Assembly (NCBI RefSeq): GCF_018987265.1
Contig: NZ_CP076854.1
Span: 868,001 to 932,000 of the forward strand
Length of the DNA: 64,000 nt
DNA from: Rhizobium sp. WYJ-E13
GTDB taxonomy: Bacteria; Pseudomonadota; Alphaproteobacteria; Rhizobiales; Rhizobiaceae
Direction: 5' to 3'
Below, one piece after another: positions 44,674 to 53,182 of this stretch; within the stretch, counting starts at the first letter, position 1, and each line of letters begins with the position of its first letter. Under the pieces are notes generated by a model. The model did no database searches. It was not told where the DNA came from and was given only the letters and a program-made list of their open reading frames with translations. Made by a program: the position numbers and the translations under genes.

Positions 44674-45970
44674 TGATCGCGAAGTCAGCCGTTCAATCCG
44701 TCGCCACCTGATGGTGGGCGTCATCGCTTCGCTCGCGATGGTCGGAGGTGCCGGGGCGTGGGCCTCGGTGACGGATCTCGCCGGAGCGGTCGTGGCATCG
44801 GGGCGTTTTGTTGTCGATTCCTACGTCAAGAAGGTCCAGCATCCGAAGGGCGGGGTCGTTGGAGAAATCCTTGTCGGAGAGGGGGATGAGGTCAGGGCCG
44901 GTGACGTGCTCATGCGCCTCGATGCCACCCAGACCCGCGCCAACCTGGCGATCGTCACGAAGCGGCTGAACGAATTGGCTGCGCGGCTTGCGCGGCTTGA
45001 AACCGAACGTGACGATCTTGACGAGATCGCTTTTCCAGACTGGCTGCTTGCCGCCGACAAGGATCCTGAGGTGGCTGCTGCCATCCATAGCGAATCTCGA
45101 TTATTCCAATCTCGGCGGGACGCGAGGGAAGGGCAGAAAGCCCAGCTCAATCAGCGCATCGAACAGTTCGAGCATGAAATCGCCGGGCTGAAGGCCCAGG
45201 AAGTTGCCTATGGCGAGGGGATAGAGGTTCTGAATACAGAAATATCCGCTCTGAACAGGTTGCGCGAACAGGGCATCGTTTCCGATCAGCGGCTGAACGG
45301 CCTCAAAACCCAGGCTGCGACCTTCGGCGGCGAACGCGGCGAGAAGATTGCTTTCCAGGCCCAGTCGGCCGGCCGGATCACGGAAACACGGCTACAGATC
45401 CTGCAGATCGATCAGGATCTCAGAACCGAAGTCGGCCGCGAATTGCGGGAGGTCCAGGCGCAGATCGGCGAATATGTCGAGCGCAAAGTGGCAGCCGAGG
45501 ACGATCTGAAACGCATCGATATCGTCGCTCCGCAATCCGGCGTCGTGCATCAATTGGCGGTCCATACAGTGGGTGGGGTAATCTCTCCTGCCGATCCGAT
45601 CATGCTGATCGTGCCGGAAGGGGATAATCTGGCCCTTGAAGTTCAGATCGCACCGAAGGATGTGGACCAGATTCAGATCGGGCACGCCGCCTTGTTGCGC
45701 ATGACCGCTTTTAATCTTCGCACGACACCCGAGCTGAGTGGCGTCGTCAGCCGAATTGCCGCCGATCTGACCACCGACGAACGGTCCGGCCAGTCCTACT
45801 ATTTGGTGCGTGTGGCTATCCCGCAAGCCGAAAAGGCAAAGCTGAAGAGCCTCACGCTCGTTCCAGGTATGCCGGCCGAAGTGATGATCAAAACGGGTGA
45901 CCGCACCGCACTCTCCTATCTCGTCAAGCCGCTCTCCGATCAGATCCGGCGCGCCTTTCGGGAGGATTAA
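44660..45970 (+). CDS. hasE: Type I secretion membrane fusion protein (HlyD/PrtE family)
   Basis: 436 residues from the ATG at 44660, which has AGGAGG 6 bp before; it overlaps the ABC gene. A single membrane helix near the N-terminus (LMVGVIASLAMVGGAGAWASV) is followed by lipoyl/barrel-sandwich halves (VQHPKGGVVGEILVGEGDEVRAGDVLMRLDATQTRANL), a long coiled coil, and the C-terminal HlyD beta-barrel (IVAPQSGVVHQLAVHTVGGVISPADPIMLIVPEGD, ending LVPGMPAEVMIKTGDRTALSYLVKPL). It connects the inner-membrane ABC protein to an outer-membrane TolC-like channel, whose gene is not here. Confidence 0.94.
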   Translation: MSDIDDREVSRSIRRHLMVGVIASLAMVGGAGAWASVTDLAGAVVASGRFVVDSYVKKVQHPKGGVVGEILVGEGDEVRAGDVLMRLDATQTRANLAIVTKRLNELAARLARLETERDDLDEIAFPDWLLAADKDPEVAAAIHSESRLFQSRRDAREGQKAQLNQRIEQFEHEIAGLKAQEVAYGEGIEVLNTEISALNRLREQGIVSDQRLNGLKTQAATFGGERGEKIAFQAQSAGRITETRLQILQIDQDLRTEVGRELREVQAQIGEYVERKVAAEDDLKRIDIVAPQSGVVHQLAVHTVGGVISPADPIMLIVPEGDNLALEVQIAPKDVDQIQIGHAALLRMTAFNLRTTPELSGVVSRIAADLTTDERSGQSYYLVRVAIPQAEKAKLKSLTLVPGMPAEVMIKTGDRTALSYLVKPLSDQIRRAFRED

Positions 45971-46012
45971 GATCGACGCGATCGCCCAAATCGGAGCCCG
46001 GCTTTTCGAGCG

Positions 46013-46186
46013 CTACCATGCCGTGCGGGCAGTCCCTAGCGCGAACGTATGGGAGGACGTGACGAGGGCGACGTGAGCCTTGAGCGAAACGGCACAGTTT
46101 CCCGGATAGGAGAGATTGTGCTGGATCAGGTGCTTCAGCAGCTCATCGGCGTTGCGCTTTTCTGTTAGCGGAAATGTCACTGTCAT
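46013..46186 (-). CDS. Small hypothetical protein, 57 aa
   Basis: The frame starts at the ATG at 46186 with a GAGGAA ribosome binding site 7 bp before it, on the strand opposite to the Has genes. The product (MTVTFPLTEKRNADELLKHL at the start) is mixed and soluble with one Cys, and has no recognised domain. It lies next to an AT-rich 370-bp region. It could be a real small protein associated with iron control, or a chance frame. Confidence 0.4.
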   Translation of the reverse strand: MTVTFPLTEKRNADELLKHLIQHNLSYPGNCAVSLKAHVALVTSSHTFALGTARTAW

Positions 46187-46557
46187 GTGCGTTCCTCGAC
46201 AGAGCAAATTGACCGTTCGCAGGGATTAAGGCGTGAATCCTTTTGCGCTGCAACAAGAAAAATTTAACCATAAAATTAAAATCGATTAGTTTTTGAAGTA
46301 TACATTTTAAAATCGTTTTAAATCGGGAAGTTGCCATTGGTGCGGTGTGCGTCGGGTAACTGCGACAAAATCACACGCAGTTGGATAAGACCTTGTTAAC
46401 CATCCAGGTCGCAGATGGAGAGAGGTTTAAATGTTCTGCCAGAGCGGTGAGAATGCGTTCCGGCCGCGTGGGGCTTTAAATCCGCACATATCCCCCTCGA
46501 TAGCCGATGCCGACAGGTGGGTTATGCGCTGGTGCGTTCTGTTCTCGGTGTGTGGCA
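46187..46557. other. AT-rich intergenic region upstream of the PBP gene
   Basis: About 370 bp; 46240-46330 is strongly A+T-rich (AAAATTAAAATCGATTAG and similar), unlike the GC-rich neighbours. It probably contains divergent promoters for the small minus-strand gene and the penicillin-binding protein gene. No clear operator was found. Confidence 0.4.
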
Positions 46558-48282
46558 ATGTCGATCATTCATAGTATCAGCGTAAGAAGCGGTCGGCTGG
46601 TGAAACTCACCTTCGAATCTGCCTCCTTCACGCGGGCCGCTCGCAAAACGACGGGAACGGCACGTCAGGCGAGAAGCCGTATCGTCACTCTCGCAGGCGT
46701 CCTCGGCATCGTCTACGCCGGGATGTTCGGCAAGCTGATCTACTATGGACTTGTCGTCGACACGACGACATCGAGCATTCCGCCAAATCCGATCATGGCC
46801 TCCCGGCCTGATATTCTCGACCGCAACGGCGAGCTTCTGGCGACCGATATCCGCACGGTTTCGATGTTTGCCGAGCCGAGCCATATGGTCGATGTGGATG
46901 AAGCGGTCGAGAAGCTCACGCAGCTTTTCCCGGAGCTCGACCGGAAGGCGCTCTATCAGAAACTGTCGGACAAGCGTTCGCAATTCACATGGCTGCGTCG
47001 CCAGCTGACGCCGAAGCAGCAAAGCGAGGTTCTGGCCCTCGGCCTTCCCGCCATCGGCTTCCGCCCGGAAGTAAAGCGCTTCTATCCCGGCGGGCGCACG
47101 GCGGCCCACATTCTCGGCTATGTCGATATCGACAACAAGGGCATGGCCGGCATGGAGAAGTATCTCGACACGCAGGGCCTTTCGGATCTGGAATCCACCG
47201 GGCTCGCAGTGCGCGAGAATCTGGAGCCGGTGCGGCTGTCGATCGACATCCGGGCGCAGAATGTCGTTCATGACGTCGTCACCGATGCGATCACCACATA
47301 CAAGGGCAAGGCTGCCGGCGCCGTCATCCTCGACGTCCATACCGGCGAGGTGCTCGCCATGGCGTCCGCTCCCGATTTCGATCCGAATGACCCGCAGGCG
47401 ACAGGCAGCGAAGGCTGGCTGAACCGCATGTCGAACGGCACCTTCGAAATGGGCTCGACATTCAAGACCTTCTCGATGGCGTTGGCACTCGACAGCGGCA
47501 CGGTGAAACTCTCCGACAGTTTCGACGCCACTGGGCCGTTGCATTACGGCGGCTTCACAATCCATGACGACCATGATGTGCCGCGCCGCTGGCTGACCAT
47601 TCCGGAGATCTTCCGCTATTCCTCCAATATCGGCACGGCGAGGATGATGGACCTGGTCGGCATGGATCGTCAGAAGGATTATCTGACCCGCTTTGGCCTG
47701 TTGACAAAGATGCAGACCGAGCTGCCGGAGGTGAAAACACCGACACAGCCGAAAGTCTGGAAGAAGATCAATTCGATCACGATCTCCTTCGGCCATGGTG
47801 TCGCGACCACGCCACTGCAGACGGCGGTTGCCGGTGCCGCCCTCGTCGACGGCGGCGAGCTCATAGAGCCGACCTTCCTGCCGCGCTCGGCGGAAGCGGC
47901 GGCGAAAACCGAACAGCAGATCGTCAAGAAAAGCACCAGCGACACAATTCGTTATCTCTTCAAGCTGAATGGCGAACAAGGCTCCGGGCGCACCGCCGAC
48001 GTGCCCGGCTTCCATGTCGGCGGCAAGACAGGCACGGCGAATAAGGTTGTGAACGGCCATTATTCGCACACGCTGAGTTTCAACGCCTATCTGGCGGCCT
48101 TCCCGATCGATGCCCCGAAATATGTCGTGCTGTCCTTCATCGACGAACCATTGACCGGCCAGCACGGTCTTACCTTCGCGACGAACACGGCAGCTCCGAT
48201 GGTGCATGACATCATCAGTCGCGTCGCACCGATCCTCGGTGTCGAGCCGGATTTCGGGCAGAACCTGCTGGCCTCATATTGA
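46558..48282 (+). CDS. Class B penicillin-binding protein (FtsI/PBP3-like)
   Basis: 574 residues from the ATG at 46558. A short cytoplasmic part is followed by one membrane helix (VTLAGVLGIVYAGMFGKLIYYGLVV), a pedestal domain beginning RPDILDRNGELLATD, and the transpeptidase domain. Active-site motifs are present: STFK (GSTFKTF), SSN (RYSSNIG) and KTG (GGKTGTAN). It makes septal or elongation peptidoglycan cross-links. It stands alone, outside a division (dcw) cluster, so it is likely a second copy of FtsI; a specialised role in stress or morphology is an inference. Confidence 0.93.
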   Translation: MSIIHSISVRSGRLVKLTFESASFTRAARKTTGTARQARSRIVTLAGVLGIVYAGMFGKLIYYGLVVDTTTSSIPPNPIMASRPDILDRNGELLATDIRTVSMFAEPSHMVDVDEAVEKLTQLFPELDRKALYQKLSDKRSQFTWLRRQLTPKQQSEVLALGLPAIGFRPEVKRFYPGGRTAAHILGYVDIDNKGMAGMEKYLDTQGLSDLESTGLAVRENLEPVRLSIDIRAQNVVHDVVTDAITTYKGKAAGAVILDVHTGEVLAMASAPDFDPNDPQATGSEGWLNRMSNGTFEMGSTFKTFSMALALDSGTVKLSDSFDATGPLHYGGFTIHDDHDVPRRWLTIPEIFRYSSNIGTARMMDLVGMDRQKDYLTRFGLLTKMQTELPEVKTPTQPKVWKKINSITISFGHGVATTPLQTAVAGAALVDGGELIEPTFLPRSAEAAAKTEQQIVKKSTSDTIRYLFKLNGEQGSGRTADVPGFHVGGKTGTANKVVNGHYSHTLSFNAYLAAFPIDAPKYVVLSFIDEPLTGQHGLTFATNTAAPMVHDIISRVAPILGVEPDFGQNLLASY

Positions 48283-48376
48283 GACCGTGCCAGACGCTAT
48301 CCGATAACGCAGGCTACCCGACTTTCACTACTTTGCGTCATCCGGGCTACATACTTGCGGCCTAGGTCATTGGGTG

Positions 48377-48390
48377 GAGGTGCGCACCTC
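48377..48390. promoter_or_regulatory. 14-bp palindrome over the ribosome binding site
   Basis: GAGGTGCGCACCTC is a perfect palindrome directly preceding the TetR-family start (ATG at 48391) and includes its GGAGG Shine-Dalgarno core. In RNA it could fold into a 5-bp stem with a 4-base loop that hides the site; in DNA it could be the TetR operator. Confidence 0.4.
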
Positions 48391-49032
48391 ATGTCCAGTC
48401 GAACGAACGTCACTGCAAAACGCCTCATGGACGCCTGCGAGCTGCTGCTTTGCGAGGCGCATGCCCTCGAAGAGCTGACGGCGCGCCGGATTGCGATCCA
48501 GGCGCAGGCGACGCCTTCGGCGATCGCCTATCATTTCGGGTCCCAGGAAGAATTGATCACCGCCGTTGCCGAACGTGTCTATCGCCGGCTGAACGCCGAG
48601 CGACTGAGTCTGTTGCAGAAAGCCGTCGATCGGCGGGCGCCCAATCCTCCCGATATCGACGAGGTGATAGCAGCACTCGTCGGCCCATCGATCCGCTGGG
48701 CGACGGATCCGACGTCGAGCTATCCCGTGCTGTCGCACTTCACCTCAATGGCACACAGCCATCGTGACGGAGCGCCTCACTACCGGCGCATCATCGAGGA
48801 CGTCGAGCATCACCGGGCTTTCATCCCGCAATTGAAGCGGATCGCGCCCTGGCTCGATGAAGTGGATATCGGCTGGCGTCTGAATTGTGCGCTCGGCATC
48901 CGCTCGCAGGTCACCCGCAGCCGGCAGAGAACCGAGGTTCTCACCAATCATCAGATGGATCTCGACAATCCGGATCTCGTCATCGCGCGAATCGTGGAGG
49001 TCATTGCGCCGATGTTCCGTCGGGTTTCCTGA
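48391..49032 (+). CDS. TetR-family transcription regulator
   Basis: 213 residues from the ATG at 48391. The N-terminal helix-turn-helix reads AKRLMDACELLLCEAHALEELTARRIAIQAQATPSAIAYHFGSQEELITAVAERVYRRL, the classic TetR layout. The C-terminal ligand domain is not assignable, with several His/Arg residues (PHYRRIIEDVEHHRAF). It precedes the metallophosphoesterase-ABC operon by about 110 bp in the same direction, so local repression of that operon is plausible. The palindrome at its ribosome binding site may mediate autoregulation. Confidence 0.9.
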   Translation: MSSRTNVTAKRLMDACELLLCEAHALEELTARRIAIQAQATPSAIAYHFGSQEELITAVAERVYRRLNAERLSLLQKAVDRRAPNPPDIDEVIAALVGPSIRWATDPTSSYPVLSHFTSMAHSHRDGAPHYRRIIEDVEHHRAFIPQLKRIAPWLDEVDIGWRLNCALGIRSQVTRSRQRTEVLTNHQMDLDNPDLVIARIVEVIAPMFRRVS

Positions 49033-49142
49033 CCTGCGCAGATCAAGTCCGGACGCGTTTCGAACAGCATTCGAAATCCGTCACGCCTGCGAAACACGCC
49101 CCCTCTATCGGTCCCATGAGAGAACCGTCAGGGAGCCTTCCG

Positions 49143-49985
49143 ATGCGCCGCGATACCACTTTCATTCATCTGACCGACCTGCACATCGGCACCGCCGATG
49201 ATGACCATCTCTATAGCGATACGACCGAGACGCTTAGCCAAGTGCTCGATCTGGTCGCCACAGTCACGCCCAAGCCGCAATTCGTGATCGCCAGCGGCGA
49301 CCTCACCAATCGTGGCGATGCGGAAAGCTTTCGCAGACTGAAGGAAATCATGGATGCACGGCTCGACGTGCCGGTGATCTATGCACTCGGCAATCACGAC
49401 ACGCGTCCTGGCTTTTATGAAGGCATGGAGGTCACAACAGACGATCCGGACGCTCCCTACGATCACGATGTCGTCGTCGACGGCATCCATATCGTCACGA
49501 TCGACTCCTCGAAACCCGGGCTGATCGGCGGCACGATCGATCCGGAACAGTTCGACTGGCTCGCCTCGACGCTGGATACGCATCCCGACCTGCCGAAGCT
49601 CATCGTCGTTCATCATCCGCCGGCTCTGGGTGAAGAACCTGATACAACCCACTGGCGGACCATTCATTTCCCGCAGTCCGAACGGTTCCGCGCGCTGCTC
49701 AAGGGCCGCAACATCATCGGCATTCTCAGCGGACATATCCATCATGACCGCGTTTCAGTCTGGCACGGCATCCTCGTCGTCGTCGGCACCGGACAGCATG
49801 CGGCGACCGATATTCTGCGCACCGACATTCTGCGCATGGTGCGTGGCGCCTCTTTCGGTATCGGCACCATCCGCCCGTCCGGCCTCACCATGGCCTTCGT
49901 GCCGCTGCCGTCCGACCGCGCCGAACTCAACACCTATCCGCTCGAAATGCTGTTGGCGCGTGCCGTGCCCGTCGCTGCCGAATGA
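49143..49985 (+). CDS. Metallophosphoesterase, GpdQ/CpdA-like
   Basis: 280 residues from the ATG at 49143, with an AGGGAG site; an ATG at 49116 is possible. Calcineurin-like motifs in order are FIHLTDLHIG (DxH), IASGDLTNRGD (GDxxxxG), YALGNHDTRPG (GNHD), VVHHPPALGE and SGHIHHDR. These bind two metals for phosphodiester hydrolysis. The pattern suits GpdQ (glycerophosphodiesterase) and CpdA (cAMP phosphodiesterase). It is 16 bp before a UgpB-like binding-protein gene, so a role on imported phosphodiesters is likelier than cAMP turnover. No signal peptide, so cytosolic. Confidence 0.92.
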   Translation: MRRDTTFIHLTDLHIGTADDDHLYSDTTETLSQVLDLVATVTPKPQFVIASGDLTNRGDAESFRRLKEIMDARLDVPVIYALGNHDTRPGFYEGMEVTTDDPDAPYDHDVVVDGIHIVTIDSSKPGLIGGTIDPEQFDWLASTLDTHPDLPKLIVVHHPPALGEEPDTTHWRTIHFPQSERFRALLKGRNIIGILSGHIHHDRVSVWHGILVVVGTGQHAATDILRTDILRMVRGASFGIGTIRPSGLTMAFVPLPSDRAELNTYPLEMLLARAVPVAAE

Positions 49986-50001
49986 ACGTCAGGAGACATA
50001 C

Positions 50002-51297
50002 ATGTTGCGCAGAACCACGTTGAAGTTCACGGCAGCACTCGCCGCCGCCTCGCTGTTGCCATCAGGCGCATTTGCCGAAATGCCCGCATCCGCCGACAAG
50101 CCGGTGACGATCAGCTTCTACAACTACAATCTCGCTTCGGCGAGCGCCGGAGCCGATGCGACCAAGGAACTGATTGCCGGTTTCGAAAAGAAATTCCCCA
50201 ATATCAAGGTGGAGACCGTTGCCGTCCCGTCCAACGAGATCATGTCGCGTGTGCAGGCCGATATCGTCGCCGGCAAGCAGCCGGACGTGGCGCAATTGGT
50301 CTTCCGTGACCTGATCTACATCGCCAGCGACCTCGGCGCCAATGCCCTCGAAGACATGGTCGATGCGAACGAACTGAAGGATCAGATCACCGGCATGATC
50401 CCGCAGGGGCTCGAACTCGGCAAGGTCGACGGCAAGACCTATGGCCTTGCCTACACCTTCTCGACGCCGATCCTGTTTTACAATGCCGACCTCTTCAAGC
50501 AGGCGGGCCTCGATCCCGACAAGCCGCCGAGAACGTGGGACGATGTCGCGGCTGCCGGCAAGGCCATCAAGGAAAAAACCGGCAAGAACGGCTTCTTCCC
50601 CGGCGCCTATGGCCCGACCGACGGCACCTTCGTCTATCAGTCGATCGTCATGTCGAACGGCGGCAAGGTGCGCGACGGCAACACGCTGACCTTTGCCGAC
50701 GGGGACTCGGCGGACGCCGTCAAGATGCTGCGTGGCATGGTCGACAGCGGCGCGCATGCGAAGATCGATCCGGCCAGCGCGTCCGACACGTTTGCCGCCG
50801 GTAACATGGGCATGTTCCTCTATACAAGCGCATTGCTTTCCAGCGTCAAAAAGTCGGCCCAGGGCAAGTTCGACCTGCGCCTTGCTCCGATGCCTTCATT
50901 TGGCGACAAGCCGACGGCGCCGACCAATTCCGGCAGCGCCCTCTTCGTCTTCAGCAAGGATCCCGACAAGCAGCGCGCCTCTTATGAACTCCTCAAATAT
51001 CTGACGAGCAAGGAAGCCTATACGATCATCACCAGCAAGATCGGCTACCTGCCGCTACGCCTCGATATCGTCGATGATCCCAACTACCTCGGCCCCTGGC
51101 TCAAGGAAAATCCGATGTTCCGGGCCAACATCAAACAGCTCGACCGTCTGACCGCCAATATCGCCTTTCCCGGACCGAATTATCGTCAGGTCGAGAAGAT
51201 GATGATGGACGGCGTTCGCGAAGCCGTCTTCGGAAACGGCGACCCTATCGAAGCACTGAAGGGCGCGCAGGAGCAGGGCCAGGACCTGATGCCGTAA
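50002..51297 (+). CDS. ABC-transporter substrate-binding protein (UgpB-like)
   Basis: 431 residues with an AGGAG site and a signal peptide (TTLKFTAALAAASLLPSGAFAEM). The mature protein is a family 1 solute-binding protein (VTISFYNYN, MSRVQADIVAGKQPDVAQLV, YGLAYTFSTPILFYNADLFKQAGLDPDKPPRTWDDVAAAGKAI). The last segment strongly recalls UgpB, which binds sn-glycerol-3-phosphate and glycerophosphodiesters, though sugars are possible. It precedes its two permease genes; no ATPase gene is in this operon. Confidence 0.92.
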   Translation: MLRRTTLKFTAALAAASLLPSGAFAEMPASADKPVTISFYNYNLASASAGADATKELIAGFEKKFPNIKVETVAVPSNEIMSRVQADIVAGKQPDVAQLVFRDLIYIASDLGANALEDMVDANELKDQITGMIPQGLELGKVDGKTYGLAYTFSTPILFYNADLFKQAGLDPDKPPRTWDDVAAAGKAIKEKTGKNGFFPGAYGPTDGTFVYQSIVMSNGGKVRDGNTLTFADGDSADAVKMLRGMVDSGAHAKIDPASASDTFAAGNMGMFLYTSALLSSVKKSAQGKFDLRLAPMPSFGDKPTAPTNSGSALFVFSKDPDKQRASYELLKYLTSKEAYTIITSKIGYLPLRLDIVDDPNYLGPWLKENPMFRANIKQLDRLTANIAFPGPNYRQVEKMMMDGVREAVFGNGDPIEALKGAQEQGQDLMP

Positions 51298-51376
51298 GCC
51301 CCTTAGTCTTCACGAGGAAGGTGAGGGGCGGCGACATTTGCCGCCCCTCATCGGCAATCGATCGGAGCTTTCGCCA

Positions 51377-52330
51377 ATGACAGATATTCAGGCAGAGGTG
51401 GCCGGCCCCGCGTTAACGAAAAAGGCTGCGGAACGATCGAAAATGACCCGCGAAGGTTTTACCATTTCACCCTGGTTGTATCTGGCGCCCGCGCTCATCC
51501 TGCTGATGATCTGGACCTACATCCCGCTTGCCGAGACGTTTCGTCTGTCTTTCTATCAATGGAACATGCTGCCGACATCGCCGCAACGCTTTGTCGGGCT
51601 ATTGAACTACCAGCGGCTGCTGGCACTGCCGGAAATGCGCAACGCCCTCTGGAACACGCTCTGTTACACGATCGGCCTGTTTCCGATGTCGGTGATCATT
51701 CCGCTATTCGTAGCGATCTGGACGCAGGATCTCGGCGGTCGCGCCCGGACGATCTACCGGTCGATGATCTTCGTGCCGATGATCATCGCTCCCGTCGTTG
51801 CCGCCGTCCTGTGGCGCTGGCTGCTGAACGAAGATCAGGGGCTTGTAACGCTTGCCCTCGATAGTCTGGGGCTCGGCCGCGTCGGCTTTCTGACCGATCC
51901 TCTCTATGCCCTGCCGACGTTGACCTGGATCACCGGCTGGAAGCTGATCGGCTTTTCGACGCTGCTCTTTTCCGCCGCCAATGCGGGCATCAACCCGTCC
52001 TATATCGAAGCCGCGCGTATTGATGGTGCCAGCCGCTGGCGCATCATTTGCGATATTCGCCTGCCGTTGCTCTCGCCGACGATCCTGCTGCTGTCGATGA
52101 TGACGGTCCTTTTCGGCGCGCAATGGAGCTTTGCCTATATCAACGTGCTGACCAATGGCGGCCCGCTGAAGTCGACGACCAACATTTTTTACCTGCTCTG
52201 GGAATACGGCTTCCAAACGCTTTCGGCCGGCTGGAGTTCGGCCGCCGGCATGATCGCTTTTGCCGGCTTCGCTGTGCTTGCCGCCATGTGCATGTGGCTG
52301 ACGAAGAGGTTTGCCTTCTATGACAACTGA
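51377..52330 (+). CDS. ABC-transporter permease (UgpA/MalF-type)
   Basis: 317 residues from the ATG at 51377. It has six predicted membrane helices (first WLYLAPALILLMIWTYIPLAETF) and the EAA motif with conserved Gly in YIEAARIDGASRWRIICDIRLPLLSPTILL, the ATPase docking site. The N-terminus is longer than usual by about 25 residues. Its last codons overlap the next permease gene. Confidence 0.94.
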   Translation: MTDIQAEVAGPALTKKAAERSKMTREGFTISPWLYLAPALILLMIWTYIPLAETFRLSFYQWNMLPTSPQRFVGLLNYQRLLALPEMRNALWNTLCYTIGLFPMSVIIPLFVAIWTQDLGGRARTIYRSMIFVPMIIAPVVAAVLWRWLLNEDQGLVTLALDSLGLGRVGFLTDPLYALPTLTWITGWKLIGFSTLLFSAANAGINPSYIEAARIDGASRWRIICDIRLPLLSPTILLLSMMTVLFGAQWSFAYINVLTNGGPLKSTTNIFYLLWEYGFQTLSAGWSSAAGMIAFAGFAVLAAMCMWLTKRFAFYDN

Positions 52331-53180
52331 TGCCCTCGACGACCACCGGCCGAGCCGATCGGCGCCGACCCGCGGGTTCGGGCGCAAGTTCGGCGTGCAC
52401 GCCGTCATGGTCGTGCTCTCGTTCGTTTCGATCTTTCCGATCTACTGGATGATCGTCACATCGTTGCGACCTGAGAACGAGACCTTCTCCACCGCGCTCT
52501 GGCCGTCCCATCCGACCTTCGACAATTACCTCTTCGTGTTGACGCGTGTGCCGATGCTGCAGATGCTCTTCAACACGACGCTCGTATCAGCCGCGACTGC
52601 GTTGCTGCAGGTCGTGACCGGCATGTTTGCCGCCTACGCGCTGGTGCGCTGGCGCATGCGGCTATCGTCTGTCGTCCATGGCCTGATTGCCTTGTCCTGG
52701 CTCGTGCCTTTCCAGGTCACGATGATCCCGAACTACGTGCTCGCCTCCAGGATAGGGCTGCTCGACACATTGACGGGTCTCGTTGTGCCGAATGCCGCCC
52801 ACGCATTTGCGATCCTGCTCCTCTATCATGCCATGCGGGCCTTTCCGACCGAAGTGCTGGAGGCTGCGCGCATGGATGGCGCACGGAGCTTCCGCATCCT
52901 CTGGCAGATCGTCACGCCGAATATGGGCGCCCCCATCGCCTCCTTATCGATCATCGCCTTCATTTCCGCCTGGAACGAATATTTCTGGCCGCTGCTACTG
53001 TCGCGCAAGCCAGAGAACTCCGTCGTGCAGATTGGCTTGCAGATGTTCATGACCCAGGAGGGTAACCTCTGGGGACCGCTGATGGCGGCGGCGGCACTCG
53101 CCAGCCTGCCGATCCTACTGATCTATCTCGTTCTCCAGCGACACGTCATCGAATCCTTCATGAAATCCGGAATCCGCTGA
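52320..53180 (+). CDS. ABC-transporter permease (UgpE/MalG-type)
   Basis: 286 residues from the ATG at 52320, overlapping the previous gene by 11 bp. Six membrane helices; EAA motif EVLEAARMDGARSFRILWQIVTPNMGAPIASL. It forms the translocation pore with the previous permease. The missing nucleotide-binding partner could be a shared UgpC/MalK-type ATPase elsewhere; one is present at 61.9-63.1 kb in another cluster, but sharing is unproven. Confidence 0.94.
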   Translation: MTTDALDDHRPSRSAPTRGFGRKFGVHAVMVVLSFVSIFPIYWMIVTSLRPENETFSTALWPSHPTFDNYLFVLTRVPMLQMLFNTTLVSAATALLQVVTGMFAAYALVRWRMRLSSVVHGLIALSWLVPFQVTMIPNYVLASRIGLLDTLTGLVVPNAAHAFAILLLYHAMRAFPTEVLEAARMDGARSFRILWQIVTPNMGAPIASLSIIAFISAWNEYFWPLLLSRKPENSVVQIGLQMFMTQEGNLWGPLMAAAALASLPILLIYLVLQRHVIESFMKSGIR

Positions 53181-53182
53181 TC

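Noticed and set aside
42703..44724. Very long open frame on the minus strand opposite the type I secretion ABC gene
   Set aside because: It is the antisense shadow of a clear ABC exporter with all motifs; the product is His/Arg/Asp-rich without domain.
46522..48207. 561-codon open frame on the minus strand opposite the class B PBP gene
   Set aside because: The plus-strand PBP has STFK, SSN and KTG motifs; the reverse frame is a GC-rich shadow.
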